Counted from the stretch's first letter, positions 50,262 through 59,185 are shown. The stretch is DNA of 64,000 nucleotides from Methanoregula sp. UBA154 (GCA_002502245.1 DAPW01000018.1:44474-108473), one strand, 5' to 3'. The notes: generated from the sequence alone by a model not told the origin. Numbers and translations: made by a program.

Positions 50262-51452
50262 ATGAACCCGGTGCAGGATCACAGGCGGGTGCTGGAACCC
50301 GGCAGGTTCTCTGCTATCCGGACCCTGATCAGCAGACAGGAAGCGCTGCTCTCGCCCCACAGCACGATCAGTGCCGATGCCGTGCGCAGGCATAACCGGG
50401 TAAAGGAGGATATCCGGACCCCCTATTCACGGGACGCGGACCGGATCATCCATACCCGTGCCTATTCCCGGTATATTGACAAAACCCAGGTCTTCTACCT
50501 TATCGAGAACGATCATATCACCCACCGGGTCATCCACGTCCAGCTGGTCTCACGGATCGCCCGCACGATCGGGCGGTCCCTCCGGCTCAACGAGGACCTC
50601 ATCGAGGCGATCGCACTCGGCCACGACATCGGCCATATCCCCTACGGGCATTTCGGGGAGGCCTGCCTCTCCCGGCTCTGCGAGCAGTACGGCATCGGGA
50701 AATTTTACCATAATGTCCAGAGCGTGCAGTTCCTTGACCGGATCGAGGACTGCGATCTCACCCTGCAGGTGCTGGACGGCATCCTCTGCCATAATGGCGA
50801 AGCAGACGATATCAGGATCAGCCCGGCACCCTGCCCGGGCTGGATGGCTTTTGACAGGAAAGTCCAGGATGCATCCGAAGGCATCCGCCCCCTGCGGCCC
50901 GCCACCCCCGAGGGGTGTGTCGTCAAGTTCGCCGATACCATCGCGTATATCGGGCGCGACCTGCAGGACGCGCGGGAAGTTGGCATGATCGACGACAGCA
51001 CCCCGCTGCCGGAGGCGGTAACCCGCATTCTCGGCGCTACCAACAGCGAGATCATCAACACGCTCATCTACGACCTGCTGGAGAACAGCGACACCGAAGA
51101 GGAGAACTTTATCTCCTACAGCAGGGAGACCGAGGACGCGCTCATTGCACTGCGGCGGTTCTCCCGCAGGCATATCTATGATAATGAGAAACTCACGGCC
51201 GAACGGCAGAAGATCGAGCGGATGTACGCCACCCTGTTTGCCACCTGTCTCGAGGCCCTGGAAACAGATGACCTGTCATCAAGGATCTACACGGATTTCA
51301 TTCATCCCGGCTGGATCAGCAGGAATTACCTCAATTCAGCGACTCCGGCAGAAGTGGTGCGGGACTATATTGCCGGCATGACCGACCGTTATTTTGCCCG
51401 GCGGTTTGAGGAATGTGTCATCCCGCGCCGGGTGGACCAGCGGTTTGGGTAA
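50262..51452 (+). CDS. HD-domain phosphohydrolase, dGTPase-like
   Basis: 396 residues from ATG 50262; a start further upstream inside the PEBP gene cannot be excluded. The HD motif set is complete: RVIHVQLVSRIARTIG (first His), ALGHDIGHIPYGHFGE (HD pair and following His) and a later Asp in VVKFADTIAYIGRD. This matches dNTP triphosphohydrolases, which remove triphosphate from dGTP. The N-terminal SRDADRIIHTRAYSRYIDKTQ is the typical dGTPase approach to the active site. In prokaryotes such enzymes trim dNTP pools and can limit phage replication. Confidence 0.9.
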   Translation: MNPVQDHRRVLEPGRFSAIRTLISRQEALLSPHSTISADAVRRHNRVKEDIRTPYSRDADRIIHTRAYSRYIDKTQVFYLIENDHITHRVIHVQLVSRIARTIGRSLRLNEDLIEAIALGHDIGHIPYGHFGEACLSRLCEQYGIGKFYHNVQSVQFLDRIEDCDLTLQVLDGILCHNGEADDIRISPAPCPGWMAFDRKVQDASEGIRPLRPATPEGCVVKFADTIAYIGRDLQDAREVGMIDDSTPLPEAVTRILGATNSEIINTLIYDLLENSDTEEENFISYSRETEDALIALRRFSRRHIYDNEKLTAERQKIERMYATLFATCLEALETDDLSSRIYTDFIHPGWISRNYLNSATPAEVVRDYIAGMTDRYFARRFEECVIPRRVDQRFG

Positions 51453-51500
51453 AATTTTTTCACAAAGAGAAACGATGCGCGTATCGCCAGGGCAGTGCGC

Positions 51501-51692
51501 TCAGTCGTACTTTCCTTTCGGGCGGTGCCACCCGGTAAAACCGCAGTAAAAACATCCGTCCCCCTCGCAATGCGGGCATGTTTTTTTCGGCGCTTCGACG
51601 AGAACGCTCCCGGTCTTGTTGCAGTAGATGCAGCCCGCGCCTTCGCAGTGACAGCATTGGGCCGGCTCGTACTTTTTTTCCTGTTCTGCCAT
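51501..51692 (-). CDS. Small protein with two DnaJ-like Cys motifs
   Basis: 63 residues. Two near-identical zinc-binding units are visible: CCHCEGAGCIYCNKTG (about 13-28) and CPHCEGDGCFYCGFTG (about 39-54), each CxxCxGxGCxYC as in the DnaJ central zinc domain. It probably binds one or two zinc ions and could act as a chaperone-like or protein-contact module. It lies 56 bp downstream of the kinase gene on the same strand. Confidence 0.75.
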   Translation of the reverse strand: MAEQEKKYEPAQCCHCEGAGCIYCNKTGSVLVEAPKKTCPHCEGDGCFYCGFTGWHRPKGKYD

Positions 51693-51748
51693 CCTTAAAA
51701 ACTCCGTTCACTCTGTCCGTGAATTACCCGGCACCCCGTGCCGGAACA

Positions 51749-54010
51749 TCACGACTCATCCTCATCGAGATACCCGGCAAGGGCATCCAGCAGCTCGGCG
51801 GCAGACTGGTAGCGGCGGGCCGGGTCTTTCTCAAGACATTTTAAGATGATCTTCTGGACCGCCTCGGCATCCGGATTGTATTCCTGGGGCGGGACAGGGT
51901 CTTCCCGCAGGATCGCGTTCCCTACCGCGACAATACTCTCGCCACCGAACGGGATCGAACCGGTCACCAGTTCGTAAAAGACGACCCCTAACTGGTAGAT
52001 GTCCGTGCGTTCGCCCGTCCTCCCGAACTCTGATGGCGAGACCTGTTCGGGCGCCGCGTACGAGAGGGAGAAACCGGCAATACTGGATTTTTTCACGTCA
52101 GCTGCCAGGACCTTGCTCATGCCCCAGTCCGTGATCTTGGGTACCACCTCATCCGTCAGGAGGATGTTGTGGGGCTTGATGTCGCGGTGGATGAACCCGT
52201 GCTCATGCGCATACTGGAGACCTGCCGTGACACCCTTGATGATGTGGACTGCTTTCCAGACCGGAACAGGTTTCTCCAGGCCTTCCAGTGAACCGGTGAC
52301 GAACTCCATCTCAACGTAGGGTACGGGGAGGATATTGACTGCCGTGACTTCCACGATATTCTCGTGCATCAGGGTTTCCCATGCTGCGATCTCGTTGAGG
52401 AAACACTTCCCCGTTGTTTCATCGAAGCTGATGGGGATCTTGACTGCCACCTTCACGCCGTCTGTCTTGCGGCGGGCAGAAAATACCCAGGCAATGCCGC
52501 CACGGCCAACGTACGTGATTTCCGTATACTTGCTCTCAAGTTCGCGGGGGAAATAGTTCTTCTGCTCAGGTGCCGGGGTAATAGGCGGGGGTTCAAGGCT
52601 CTCGGGGCGGGCGGTACGGGGAAGGGGGTTTGAGGGGGCAGGGGAGCGCGAACGGTCGGCCACAACCGTCTTTAAGAGCGCGGCTGCTCTCGTTGTGAGC
52701 GGCAGGGTTGCCGCAGCACCTGCCCGTGCCACCCGCGTTGTGCTATGGGTCAGCCCGGTTATTGCAGTTGCCAGCTGGTCTTTCAGGCGGATGGCGAGGG
52801 GCACCGGGGTGGACGTCACATCCTCCGGTGGAGCTGCAGATGCAGGGATTTCCGCACGGTTTTCATCAGGGCTTTCCGGCAAGCCAGCTACCGGCGCTGC
52901 CCCCCCACCCGCCGTGACAGCCACGTCTTCCTTTCTCCGGAGGCCCAGGACGAACAGGCCTGCAACCACGACGATGACCAGCATGACAGCCAGCAACAGC
53001 ACAAGGAATCCGAACGGGAGGGCAGAGCCGTTCCGGAGAATGGGGGCGATGCTCGGGGGCGGGGAGGTTACGTCAGGAAGCACCGGATTCGTTGCCGGTG
53101 GTACCGGTGTCATCGGCACCGCGGCCGGGGGAAGGACGGAAATACCGGTATAATACTCCGTCGGGTCCATCAGGGGGAAGGCATCGATGATATTCTGGTT
53201 GGACTCAAGAATGGCCTTGGGATTGCCGCCGAGAATAATCGTGTAGGTGGTGTCCCCGATCCCGTCCCCGTTGCGATCTCTCCCCCAGTAATCGCTCCAG
53301 TAGTTCCCCATCCGGCTCTGTTCCTTCTGGCCGAGATAGGTGTACGTGAAGGTATCTGAAGAGCTCCACTGCGAGGTTGCACTCTTGGAGATCACGTTCT
53401 GGTTATTGATAAAATTGTTGCGGCTGATGGTGTTCGAGAGCGAATACTCGTCAAGGGTGATCCCGACCGTATTTTTTGTCAGGGTATTGGATTCAATACT
53501 ATTGTTCACCGAGGCCTCGAGCACGATCCCGACCCGCCCGTTCTCGGTAATATTGTTGGAGGTAATGGTGCTCCGCTGGGAGGAGAGAAGGGAGATTCCC
53601 TGGGTAAAGCCGCTGACCGTGTTTCCCCGGAGGGTATTGTCACCGGACGCAACACGGATACCGGTGAAAAGCGTCCCGTTCCGGATGGTGAAGTGTTCCA
53701 CGGTGCAGCCGTCCACCCGGATATCCACGCCATTGCCCGCCCCGGCCGGATCGATGACCGGAAGCCCGCCACCGCTGTCGATTCCCGTGAGGATGATTTT
53801 TTTGTTCAGGTATACGGATTCCAGATACGTCCCGCTTTCTACGATGATGGTATCTCCGCTGGAAGCCCAGTCAACTGCATCCTGGATAGTGACAAACTCC
53901 GCTCCCGAGGGTGCCACGGTGTGCTCGGCAGCGGACACCGGCAGGACGCATACGCTCATAAGGAGCAGAATAACGAGCGTCAGCGTCCTGATAAAACCGG
54001 ATTGAGGCAT
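51749..54010 (-). CDS. Transmembrane Ser/Thr protein kinase with extracellular NosD-type beta-helix
   Basis: 753 residues. A signal peptide (1-27) leads to a parallel beta-helix region of NosD/carbohydrate-binding type (about 30-285, repeated N-x-I-x-x-N-x-x pattern such as GNTVSGFTQGISLLSSQRST). A Pro-rich stretch and one membrane helix (about 331-356) follow, then a cytoplasmic Pro/Ala linker and a eukaryotic-type kinase domain (491-753). Kinase motifs: GRGGIAWVF, VAVK (K524), HRDIKPHN (D610), TDWG (D628, replacing DFG) and AAPEQ. It should sense an outside ligand, perhaps a glycan, and phosphorylate Ser/Thr targets inside. The FHA regulator 84 bp upstream is the obvious partner. Confidence 0.92.
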   Translation of the reverse strand: MPQSGFIRTLTLVILLLMSVCVLPVSAAEHTVAPSGAEFVTIQDAVDWASSGDTIIVESGTYLESVYLNKKIILTGIDSGGGLPVIDPAGAGNGVDIRVDGCTVEHFTIRNGTLFTGIRVASGDNTLRGNTVSGFTQGISLLSSQRSTITSNNITENGRVGIVLEASVNNSIESNTLTKNTVGITLDEYSLSNTISRNNFINNQNVISKSATSQWSSSDTFTYTYLGQKEQSRMGNYWSDYWGRDRNGDGIGDTTYTIILGGNPKAILESNQNIIDAFPLMDPTEYYTGISVLPPAAVPMTPVPPATNPVLPDVTSPPPSIAPILRNGSALPFGFLVLLLAVMLVIVVVAGLFVLGLRRKEDVAVTAGGGAAPVAGLPESPDENRAEIPASAAPPEDVTSTPVPLAIRLKDQLATAITGLTHSTTRVARAGAAATLPLTTRAAALLKTVVADRSRSPAPSNPLPRTARPESLEPPPITPAPEQKNYFPRELESKYTEITYVGRGGIAWVFSARRKTDGVKVAVKIPISFDETTGKCFLNEIAAWETLMHENIVEVTAVNILPVPYVEMEFVTGSLEGLEKPVPVWKAVHIIKGVTAGLQYAHEHGFIHRDIKPHNILLTDEVVPKITDWGMSKVLAADVKKSSIAGFSLSYAAPEQVSPSEFGRTGERTDIYQLGVVFYELVTGSIPFGGESIVAVGNAILREDPVPPQEYNPDAEAVQKIILKCLEKDPARRYQSAAELLDALAGYLDEDES

Positions 54011-54094
54011 CTTAAGCGTATTTTAACCTGAGTACTATTCAGGCACCCTTCATTATGTAAAATACGGTTCGCTGTACAGGAACTAGAATATATC

Positions 54095-54880
54095 TCAGTG
54101 ATCACGCGGAAGGATCACGAGAAACCGTACCCCGGAGACACCCTTTGAAAGCTCGATAAGATCCCCGTCATGCAGACGGGCGGGCACCTTCTTTTCAAGG
54201 TGGTGGGTGTTCAGCTGGGTACCGCCGGTGCTCCCGCAGTCCTCGATATACCAGGCATCCTTGTTCCGGACAATCCTTCCATGGGGCCGGGACACGCGGG
54301 TGACTGCAGTATAGCTCTCGGAAAGGACAATGTCCTCTCCCGGGCGGTATGCCGGACTGTTTGCCGGGTCGATCCTGCCGATACGGACAACATCGTTTTT
54401 GAGTGTGAATACCTTGGCATCGTCGCTCCCCCCGAGGACGATGAGGGCCGGTACGTCCCCGAGAACTTCGTGGTTCAGCGTGCTTTTGACTTCGTCCAGC
54501 CGCCGCGAGATCTCGCTTCCCAGAATCTGGACCTTTGTGTTGGAAAAAATGCCAAGGTTGCGGATGATCGCCTCAAGACCCCCGGGAACCAGGGAGTATT
54601 CCCAGACCGGGTGGATGCCCTTGGAGGTAGGGGCACCAAGGCCGGCTTCCTTCTTGATCACCCCGATGCTCAGCAGTTTGTCGAGATGTTTCTTGGTATT
54701 TTCATAGCTGGTCTCAATCTCGCGGGATATCGAGCGGGCATCGCGGGGCTTCTTCTCGAGAAATTTGAGGATCCTCAGGCGTGCGCTGCTGGAGAGGACA
54801 TCGAGATATTCCGAGAGCTCCTCAAGTGAGTCTGACTCTTCATGGACGATGATTGTCGGGGATTTATCTGCTGGGTCCAT
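54095..54880 (-). CDS. Winged-helix transcription regulator fused to an FHA domain
   Basis: 261 residues. An ArsR/MarR-like winged helix occupies about 24-100 (LDVLSSSARLRILKFLEKKP; SISREIETSYENTKKHLDKL). The FHA domain spans about 160-255 with the phosphothreonine-binding set: R169 in RIGRI, S197 and H200 in VSRPHGR, and GSTGGTQLN where the family usually has STNGT. FHA domains bind phosphothreonine, so DNA binding may depend on phosphorylation by the kinase encoded next. A TATA-like TTATGATAT and AGGTG precede the start. Confidence 0.92.
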   Translation of the reverse strand: MDPADKSPTIIVHEESDSLEELSEYLDVLSSSARLRILKFLEKKPRDARSISREIETSYENTKKHLDKLLSIGVIKKEAGLGAPTSKGIHPVWEYSLVPGGLEAIIRNLGIFSNTKVQILGSEISRRLDEVKSTLNHEVLGDVPALIVLGGSDDAKVFTLKNDVVRIGRIDPANSPAYRPGEDIVLSESYTAVTRVSRPHGRIVRNKDAWYIEDCGSTGGTQLNTHHLEKKVPARLHDGDLIELSKGVSGVRFLVILPRDH

Positions 54881-54991
54881 TGCGCACCTTCAAAATATGC
54901 AGGATGGATATCATAATCCTTTGGGCATCAGAAGATAATGTCGTAACGGTTTAAAAGCCCTCTCCGCGTTCATCCCGGAGGTTCAACCATC

Positions 54992-55005
54992 TAACCCCGG
55001 GGTTA
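54992..55005. promoter_or_regulatory. 14-bp perfect palindrome upstream of the FHA regulator
   Basis: TAACCCCGGGGTTA is a perfect palindrome about 112 bp before the regulator start; a half-like copy AACCCCGG recurs at 55013-55020. It could be an operator for the autoregulated winged-helix protein. Confidence 0.35.
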
Positions 55006-55130
55006 CACGCTGCAACCCCGGTGATTCGGCGAATTTATGTGCTTCTCGAGAAGAGGTTAGTATCAGGTGATACACGACACTGTTTCGGCGTGTCACCGAC
55101 CCGCACAGATTTCCTCAGGAGGAACGCCAG

Positions 55131-55415
55131 ATGGACTTGGGAACAATCCAGATCGCACGCGTCATGCCCCCGGCAGGCCGGCTCATCCGCCTTCCGGTGC
55201 AAACGGATGCGACCACCCCTGCACGGCTGCTGGAGGCTGGAGTTTCATTTCCCCTGCAGCGTGCCATGGTGGCCCCATACTCACCACAGGAGCGGGAGAA
55301 CCCCGCCGGCGAGCCGCACATGCAGGCCGGAATACCTGTCCCGGGAGCGAACACCTCCCGTCCCTGCCACCGGTGTATCCCTGAGGACAACGCCACGCAC
55401 CCGTATGAACGATGA
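55131..55415 (+). CDS. Possible small protein (doubtful)
   Basis: 94 residues, ATG 55131, eight bases after a strong AGGAGG. The predicted protein is rich in Pro, Ala and Arg, has no recognised motif, and lies in a stretch whose other frames are also open. The ribosome site is the only real support, so it may be spurious. Otherwise the 54881-55701 gap holds only the palindrome and GC-rich non-coding sequence. Confidence 0.22.
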   Translation: MDLGTIQIARVMPPAGRLIRLPVQTDATTPARLLEAGVSFPLQRAMVAPYSPQERENPAGEPHMQAGIPVPGANTSRPCHRCIPEDNATHPYER

Positions 55416-55701
55416 CCACTCAACGCACATCCCCGGTAACTCATCCCACAGGAATGTGAACAACAGCGATATCCGGCCCGGTGACGGTGCAACCATGCAC
55501 CGGAAATTCCCCGGACCATCTCTCACTCCAGAGAACCGGTGGCTGCAATCCCACCGCTCATCATACACAAGCCTCAATACTTTTTTTTGCCGCACCCCGG
55601 CGCAGTGACAGGGTGGTGAATTTTACCAGGGAGAAGCGGGTCCAAAGAGAACGCACCGGCATATCACGATACCGTTTCACGGGATATCAAAAAAACGGGA
55701 T

Positions 55702-56640
55702 TTAGTCTTTTTTCCTGCAACGGATGGCACTGACGGCTCCGGTAAGACCGACCGCGATGATCACGATGAGCGCGCCGGAGGGAGACTCCGGGGTGTCCGC
55801 AGGGAGCGCGGTCGGTACGGTCGGTCGTGTTGTCGTCTTTGTGACCTGCGCTGTTGGAGTGTCAAGAGATCCGAAGGTTTGTTCGGGGGTTATCGCGGGG
55901 CCCGGCCGGGTGAGCCGGACATTATCGATGTATCCGCTGGCATAGGTGTACATCGGCCCGTAGTCCCCGCGGGAACCGAGATAGATGCGGTTCATGCCGC
56001 GGACGCTCTCGACGGTTTTCAGGAAATAGGCCCAGATCTCTCTTCCATTGGCTTTCTCGTTCACACGCTTGGTGAGCGTTCTTGACTCTTCATCATAGTC
56101 CACGGTCACGTGATAGGTCCTGTTCAGTTCGTACTTTACGGTGGGGCCTTTATAGGCAGCAGGCCCGCTCGTCACCTGGTCGTCCGACTGGCTGTTCACC
56201 CGGTTCAGCTTGCTCCCGGTCGTGACAAGGTGAAGCCACATGATCCTGCCGTACTTCTCATTGGTGAACATGGAAAAGACATTCGGGCCATCGTTGAAAT
56301 CCATCTCTGCCCCGGTCAGCCCGAAGCGGAACGTGGCCCCGTCGTCGATGCGGTTGAGGATAAGGTCATACTCGAACGTGAAGTCCCCCTCCATGCTCTC
56401 TATCGGGGTGTAGGCATAGTTGCCCGTACTGGGCTCGAGCGAGAAATGGTACATACCAACCGACGGGTCCCAGTAATCGGACGACGGACTGTTGGTAATC
56501 CAGTGGGGGTCCGAAGAGAAGGCCGTCTGGTAGATCACTTTTACTGACGGGCTGCCATCACTCTCTGCCTGTACGGGAACTGCCAGGATAATCAGGCATG
56601 CAGCAACAAGGAGATGCAAGAATATGGTTTTTGGCGACAT
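55702..56640 (-). CDS. Secreted LamG/concanavalin-like protein with C-terminal anchor
   Basis: 312 residues. Signal peptide (1-25), then a beta-rich domain (about 35-250) resembling concanavalin A-like lectin folds (FTFEYDLILNRIDDGATFRFGLTG; a carbohydrate-binding-type aromatic pattern) ending with a YIDNVRLTRPG strand. A Thr/Pro linker leads to a C-terminal membrane helix and the basic end RCRKKD. The tail is the same type as in the two PEGA proteins at 391 and 1477. It is a surface protein, possibly glycan-binding; no enzyme residues are seen. Confidence 0.8.
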   Translation of the reverse strand: MSPKTIFLHLLVAACLIILAVPVQAESDGSPSVKVIYQTAFSSDPHWITNSPSSDYWDPSVGMYHFSLEPSTGNYAYTPIESMEGDFTFEYDLILNRIDDGATFRFGLTGAEMDFNDGPNVFSMFTNEKYGRIMWLHLVTTGSKLNRVNSQSDDQVTSGPAAYKGPTVKYELNRTYHVTVDYDEESRTLTKRVNEKANGREIWAYFLKTVESVRGMNRIYLGSRGDYGPMYTYASGYIDNVRLTRPGPAITPEQTFGSLDTPTAQVTKTTTRPTVPTALPADTPESPSGALIVIIAVGLTGAVSAIRCRKKD

Positions 56641-56878
56641 AGATTATTTCTCCGGTTCTTTTAACCTGTGATTCACCCCAGACCGGGCGGATTTCCGGCT
56701 CGGTGGGGATTCCCCGGCACCAGACCCTGGTGCCGGGTGGTATCCAGCTATCGTGTACGTACATGATCCGACCCTGCTTAAAAAATATGGGACTGCCTTA
56801 AAGCTGAACCGGGAGCCTGTTGCGGTTTGTCCGCAGGCGCACTGGGGGGAGGAGCACTATATTTATCTGAAAATCACG

Positions 56879-56888
56879 CAATATAAGA
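56879..56888 (+). promoter_or_regulatory. Probable box A of tRNA-Gly
   Basis: CAATATAAGA lies about 23-32 bases before the tRNA 5' end, the normal position of an archaeal TATA box. Confidence 0.45.
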
Positions 56889-56910
56889 GAACACATAAGA
56901 ATTCTCTTGC

Positions 56911-56981
56911 GCGATAATAGTCTAGCGGTAGGACAGGAGCTTCCCAAGCTTCTAACCCGGGTTCGATCCCCGGTTATCGCA
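56911..56981 (+). tRNA. tRNA-Gly (anticodon CCC)
   Basis: The acceptor GCGATAA pairs with TTATCGC, the anticodon stem GGAGC/GCTTC holds loop TTCCCAA (anticodon CCC), and the T-arm is CCGGG-TTCGATC-CCCGG. The discriminator is A. Only nine bases separate it from the following start codon, so tRNA and mRNA probably share one transcript. Confidence 0.96.
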
Positions 56982-56990
56982 TCGTGACCT

Positions 56991-57674
56991 ATGGAGTCGG
57001 AACCTAATCGATCGGCAGTACGGATCATCGCGGAGAACCGCGGCGGGGTCCTGCGGGACATTGCAACGGTTGTTGCAAATCACGATGCGAACATCGTGAT
57101 GATCAACCAGGAACTGTTCGATTCCGGCCCGTACTGCGGGATGGCAGAGCTCTATTTTGAATACGATTGCGGGCAGGCCGAAGACCATGACAGTCTTTTA
57201 GAGGATCTCAATAACATTCCTTCCGTCAAGGACGTGAAGACCTTCCGGCCCTTTGGTCATATCTTCGGGTCCCGGGTGATCATTATCGGAGGCGGGGCGC
57301 AGGTAGCGCAGGTGGCAGTCGGTGCGGTCAACGAGGCGGACCGGCATAACATCCGGGGGGAACGGATCTCGGTGGACACGATCCCGCTCGTGGGCGAGCA
57401 GAACCTTGCGCTTGCCGTGGACGCGGTATCGCGCCTGCCCCGCGCATCGATTCTCGTGCTTGCCGGCTCGCTCATGGGCGGGAATATCACCAAAGCGGTG
57501 GACCGCGTCCGGGAAGCAGGGATCCCGGTCATTGCACTGAAGATGGCAGGGACGGTCCCCGAACACGCGGATCTCGTGGTGACCGACCCGATCCAGGCCG
57601 GTGTTTTTGCCGTGATGCACATCAGCACCAAGGCGGTATTCGACATCAACCGGGTCCGCGGACGTGAGTTTTAA
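56991..57674 (+). CDS. ACT domain protein with DUF5612 domain
   Basis: 227 residues. An N-terminal ACT domain (about 8-85, VRIIAENRGGVLRDIATVVANHDANIVMI) resembles amino-acid-binding regulatory modules. The C-terminal half (about 90-227, GSRVIIIGGGAQVAQVAVGAVNEADRHNIRGE) is the archaeal DUF5612 domain, a Rossmann-like region with a glycine-rich turn. The function is unknown; ACT domains usually sense amino acids. It starts nine bases after tRNA-Gly and is followed two bases later by tsaC. Confidence 0.85.
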   Translation: MESEPNRSAVRIIAENRGGVLRDIATVVANHDANIVMINQELFDSGPYCGMAELYFEYDCGQAEDHDSLLEDLNNIPSVKDVKTFRPFGHIFGSRVIIIGGGAQVAQVAVGAVNEADRHNIRGERISVDTIPLVGEQNLALAVDAVSRLPRASILVLAGSLMGGNITKAVDRVREAGIPVIALKMAGTVPEHADLVVTDPIQAGVFAVMHISTKAVFDINRVRGREF

Positions 57675-57676
57675 AA

Positions 57677-58249
57677 ATGGACGTCATCGAAAAGGCCGTT
57701 TCTGTGCTAATGCATGACGGGATTGTTGTCTACCCCACGGAGACGGTGTACGGGCTTGGCGCTGACGCCTTTTCCGACGAGGCCATCCTGAAAGTCTACG
57801 AAGCCAAGAAGCGCCCGATCGGGATGCCGATCTCGATCGCGGTTGCTGATTTCGACATGCTGTATGCAGTTGCCCGCGTTGAGCCGGAGGCAGAGGCGTT
57901 TCTGACAACCTTCCTGCCCGGGCCGGTCACGGTCCTGCTCCCCGCACGGAAGACCGTCCCGGCAATCCTGACCGGGGGGACCGGCCTGATAGGGATCCGG
58001 ATGCCGGCCCATGACCTTGCCCAGCGGCTGATCGGGACGTTCGATTCACCGATCACGGCCACGAGCGCCAACCTCCACGGGGCAAAGGACCCGGTCACGC
58101 CTGCCGAGTGCACGGTGCCGTACGAGTTTCTGATCGATGGCGGCAGGCTGTCCGGCACCCCGAGTACCGTTGTCGACCTGACAGAGAAACGGGTCCTCCG
58201 GGCCGGTGCGGACATTGACCGGGTGGCGAAGTTTCTCCTGACAATGTGA
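57677..58249 (+). CDS. L-threonylcarbamoyladenylate synthase (TsaC/Sua5/YciO family)
   Basis: 190 residues with the YrdC-like fold: GIVVYPTETVYGLGADAF (about 15-32), KRPIGMPISI (about 45-54) and ATSANLHG (about 127-134). It makes threonylcarbamoyl-AMP from threonine, bicarbonate and ATP for the t6A modification of tRNAs. It lacks the extra C-terminal Sua5 domain, so it is the short TsaC/YrdC form. It is co-transcribed with the ACT protein and the nucleotidyltransferase. Confidence 0.94.
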   Translation: MDVIEKAVSVLMHDGIVVYPTETVYGLGADAFSDEAILKVYEAKKRPIGMPISIAVADFDMLYAVARVEPEAEAFLTTFLPGPVTVLLPARKTVPAILTGGTGLIGIRMPAHDLAQRLIGTFDSPITATSANLHGAKDPVTPAECTVPYEFLIDGGRLSGTPSTVVDLTEKRVLRAGADIDRVAKFLLTM

Positions 58250-58258
58250 GGTTTTGGT

Positions 58259-59185
58259 ATGCTGCCGGTACGCCTGCGTGATTTTATCGAGGACAAGGAT
58301 GGCTGGCTCTACGCAGTCTCCACCTATGACAATGCTGAGGCGCCCGGGTGCGTGCTCCGGTACGTGCCGGATGAAAACGGCGAACGTGTCCACCACCCCT
58401 CCGGCCGCCGGTATGCCAAATATGATTTCGAGGAGGCATACGCGCTCGTGCAGCACCGGAAACCGCAGTATGCCGGCCTCCTCCACCGCGTCCCCTGCGC
58501 GGATGTGCGGCGGGTGCTCAAGCCCGATCTGGAGATCGGCCGGATTGCACGGGACCATCCCCGCGTGCAGAAACTGCTCGACCTGTTCGGCCTGCCGGAA
58601 GGCACCGTGGGCTGCACCGGCTCCCTTCTCTGCGGCCTCGAGAACGAGAACTCCGACATTGACATGGTGGTGTACGGGAAGCACTGGTTCACGGCGCAGG
58701 AGCTCGTAAAGCAGGGGATATCTGACGGGGAGATCGAGGGGCTGTCACCGGCATTGTGGCGCAAGGTGTACGAGAAACGCCGGCCCGAGATCCCGTATGA
58801 GCCGTTCGTGCTCCACGAGGAGCGGAAATTCAACCGGGGCCAGGTCGGGGGTACCTATTTTGACATCCTCTACACCCGCTCCTACGAGGAGATCGGGGGC
58901 GCCCCGGCCGGGAAAGGTGTTGTTCTCGGGAAGATGACGATTGAGGCGGTCGTAACCGACGCCTCGCTCGCGTTCGACAACCCTGCGATCTACGAGGTCA
59001 GCCACGAGTCCGTGTCCCGGGTCCTCTCCTTCACCCACACCTACAGCGGGCAGGCACGTGCCGGGGAGACGATCGAGGCCTGCGGGGTCCTGGAGCAGCA
59101 CGGCAGCGAGTGCTGGCTGATCGTCGGCACCACCCGGGAGGCCCGGGGCGAGTATATCGTGTCGAAGACGCTGCTGGGGAAGTGA
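58259..59185 (+). CDS. Predicted nucleotidyltransferase (archaeal, COG1665-like)
   Basis: 308 residues. The nucleotidyltransferase signature GCTGSLLCGLENENSDIDMVVYG (about 119-141, split GS and DxD) has the catalytic Asp pair. N-terminal and C-terminal domains are not recognised; the C-terminal one resembles an OB-like strand set (ESVSRVLSFTHTYSGQARAGET). Members are found in archaea with no known substrate. It lies nine bases after tsaC, which suggests a nucleic-acid or tRNA-related role. Confidence 0.85.
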   Translation: MLPVRLRDFIEDKDGWLYAVSTYDNAEAPGCVLRYVPDENGERVHHPSGRRYAKYDFEEAYALVQHRKPQYAGLLHRVPCADVRRVLKPDLEIGRIARDHPRVQKLLDLFGLPEGTVGCTGSLLCGLENENSDIDMVVYGKHWFTAQELVKQGISDGEIEGLSPALWRKVYEKRRPEIPYEPFVLHEERKFNRGQVGGTYFDILYTRSYEEIGGAPAGKGVVLGKMTIEAVVTDASLAFDNPAIYEVSHESVSRVLSFTHTYSGQARAGETIEACGVLEQHGSECWLIVGTTREARGEYIVSKTLLGK

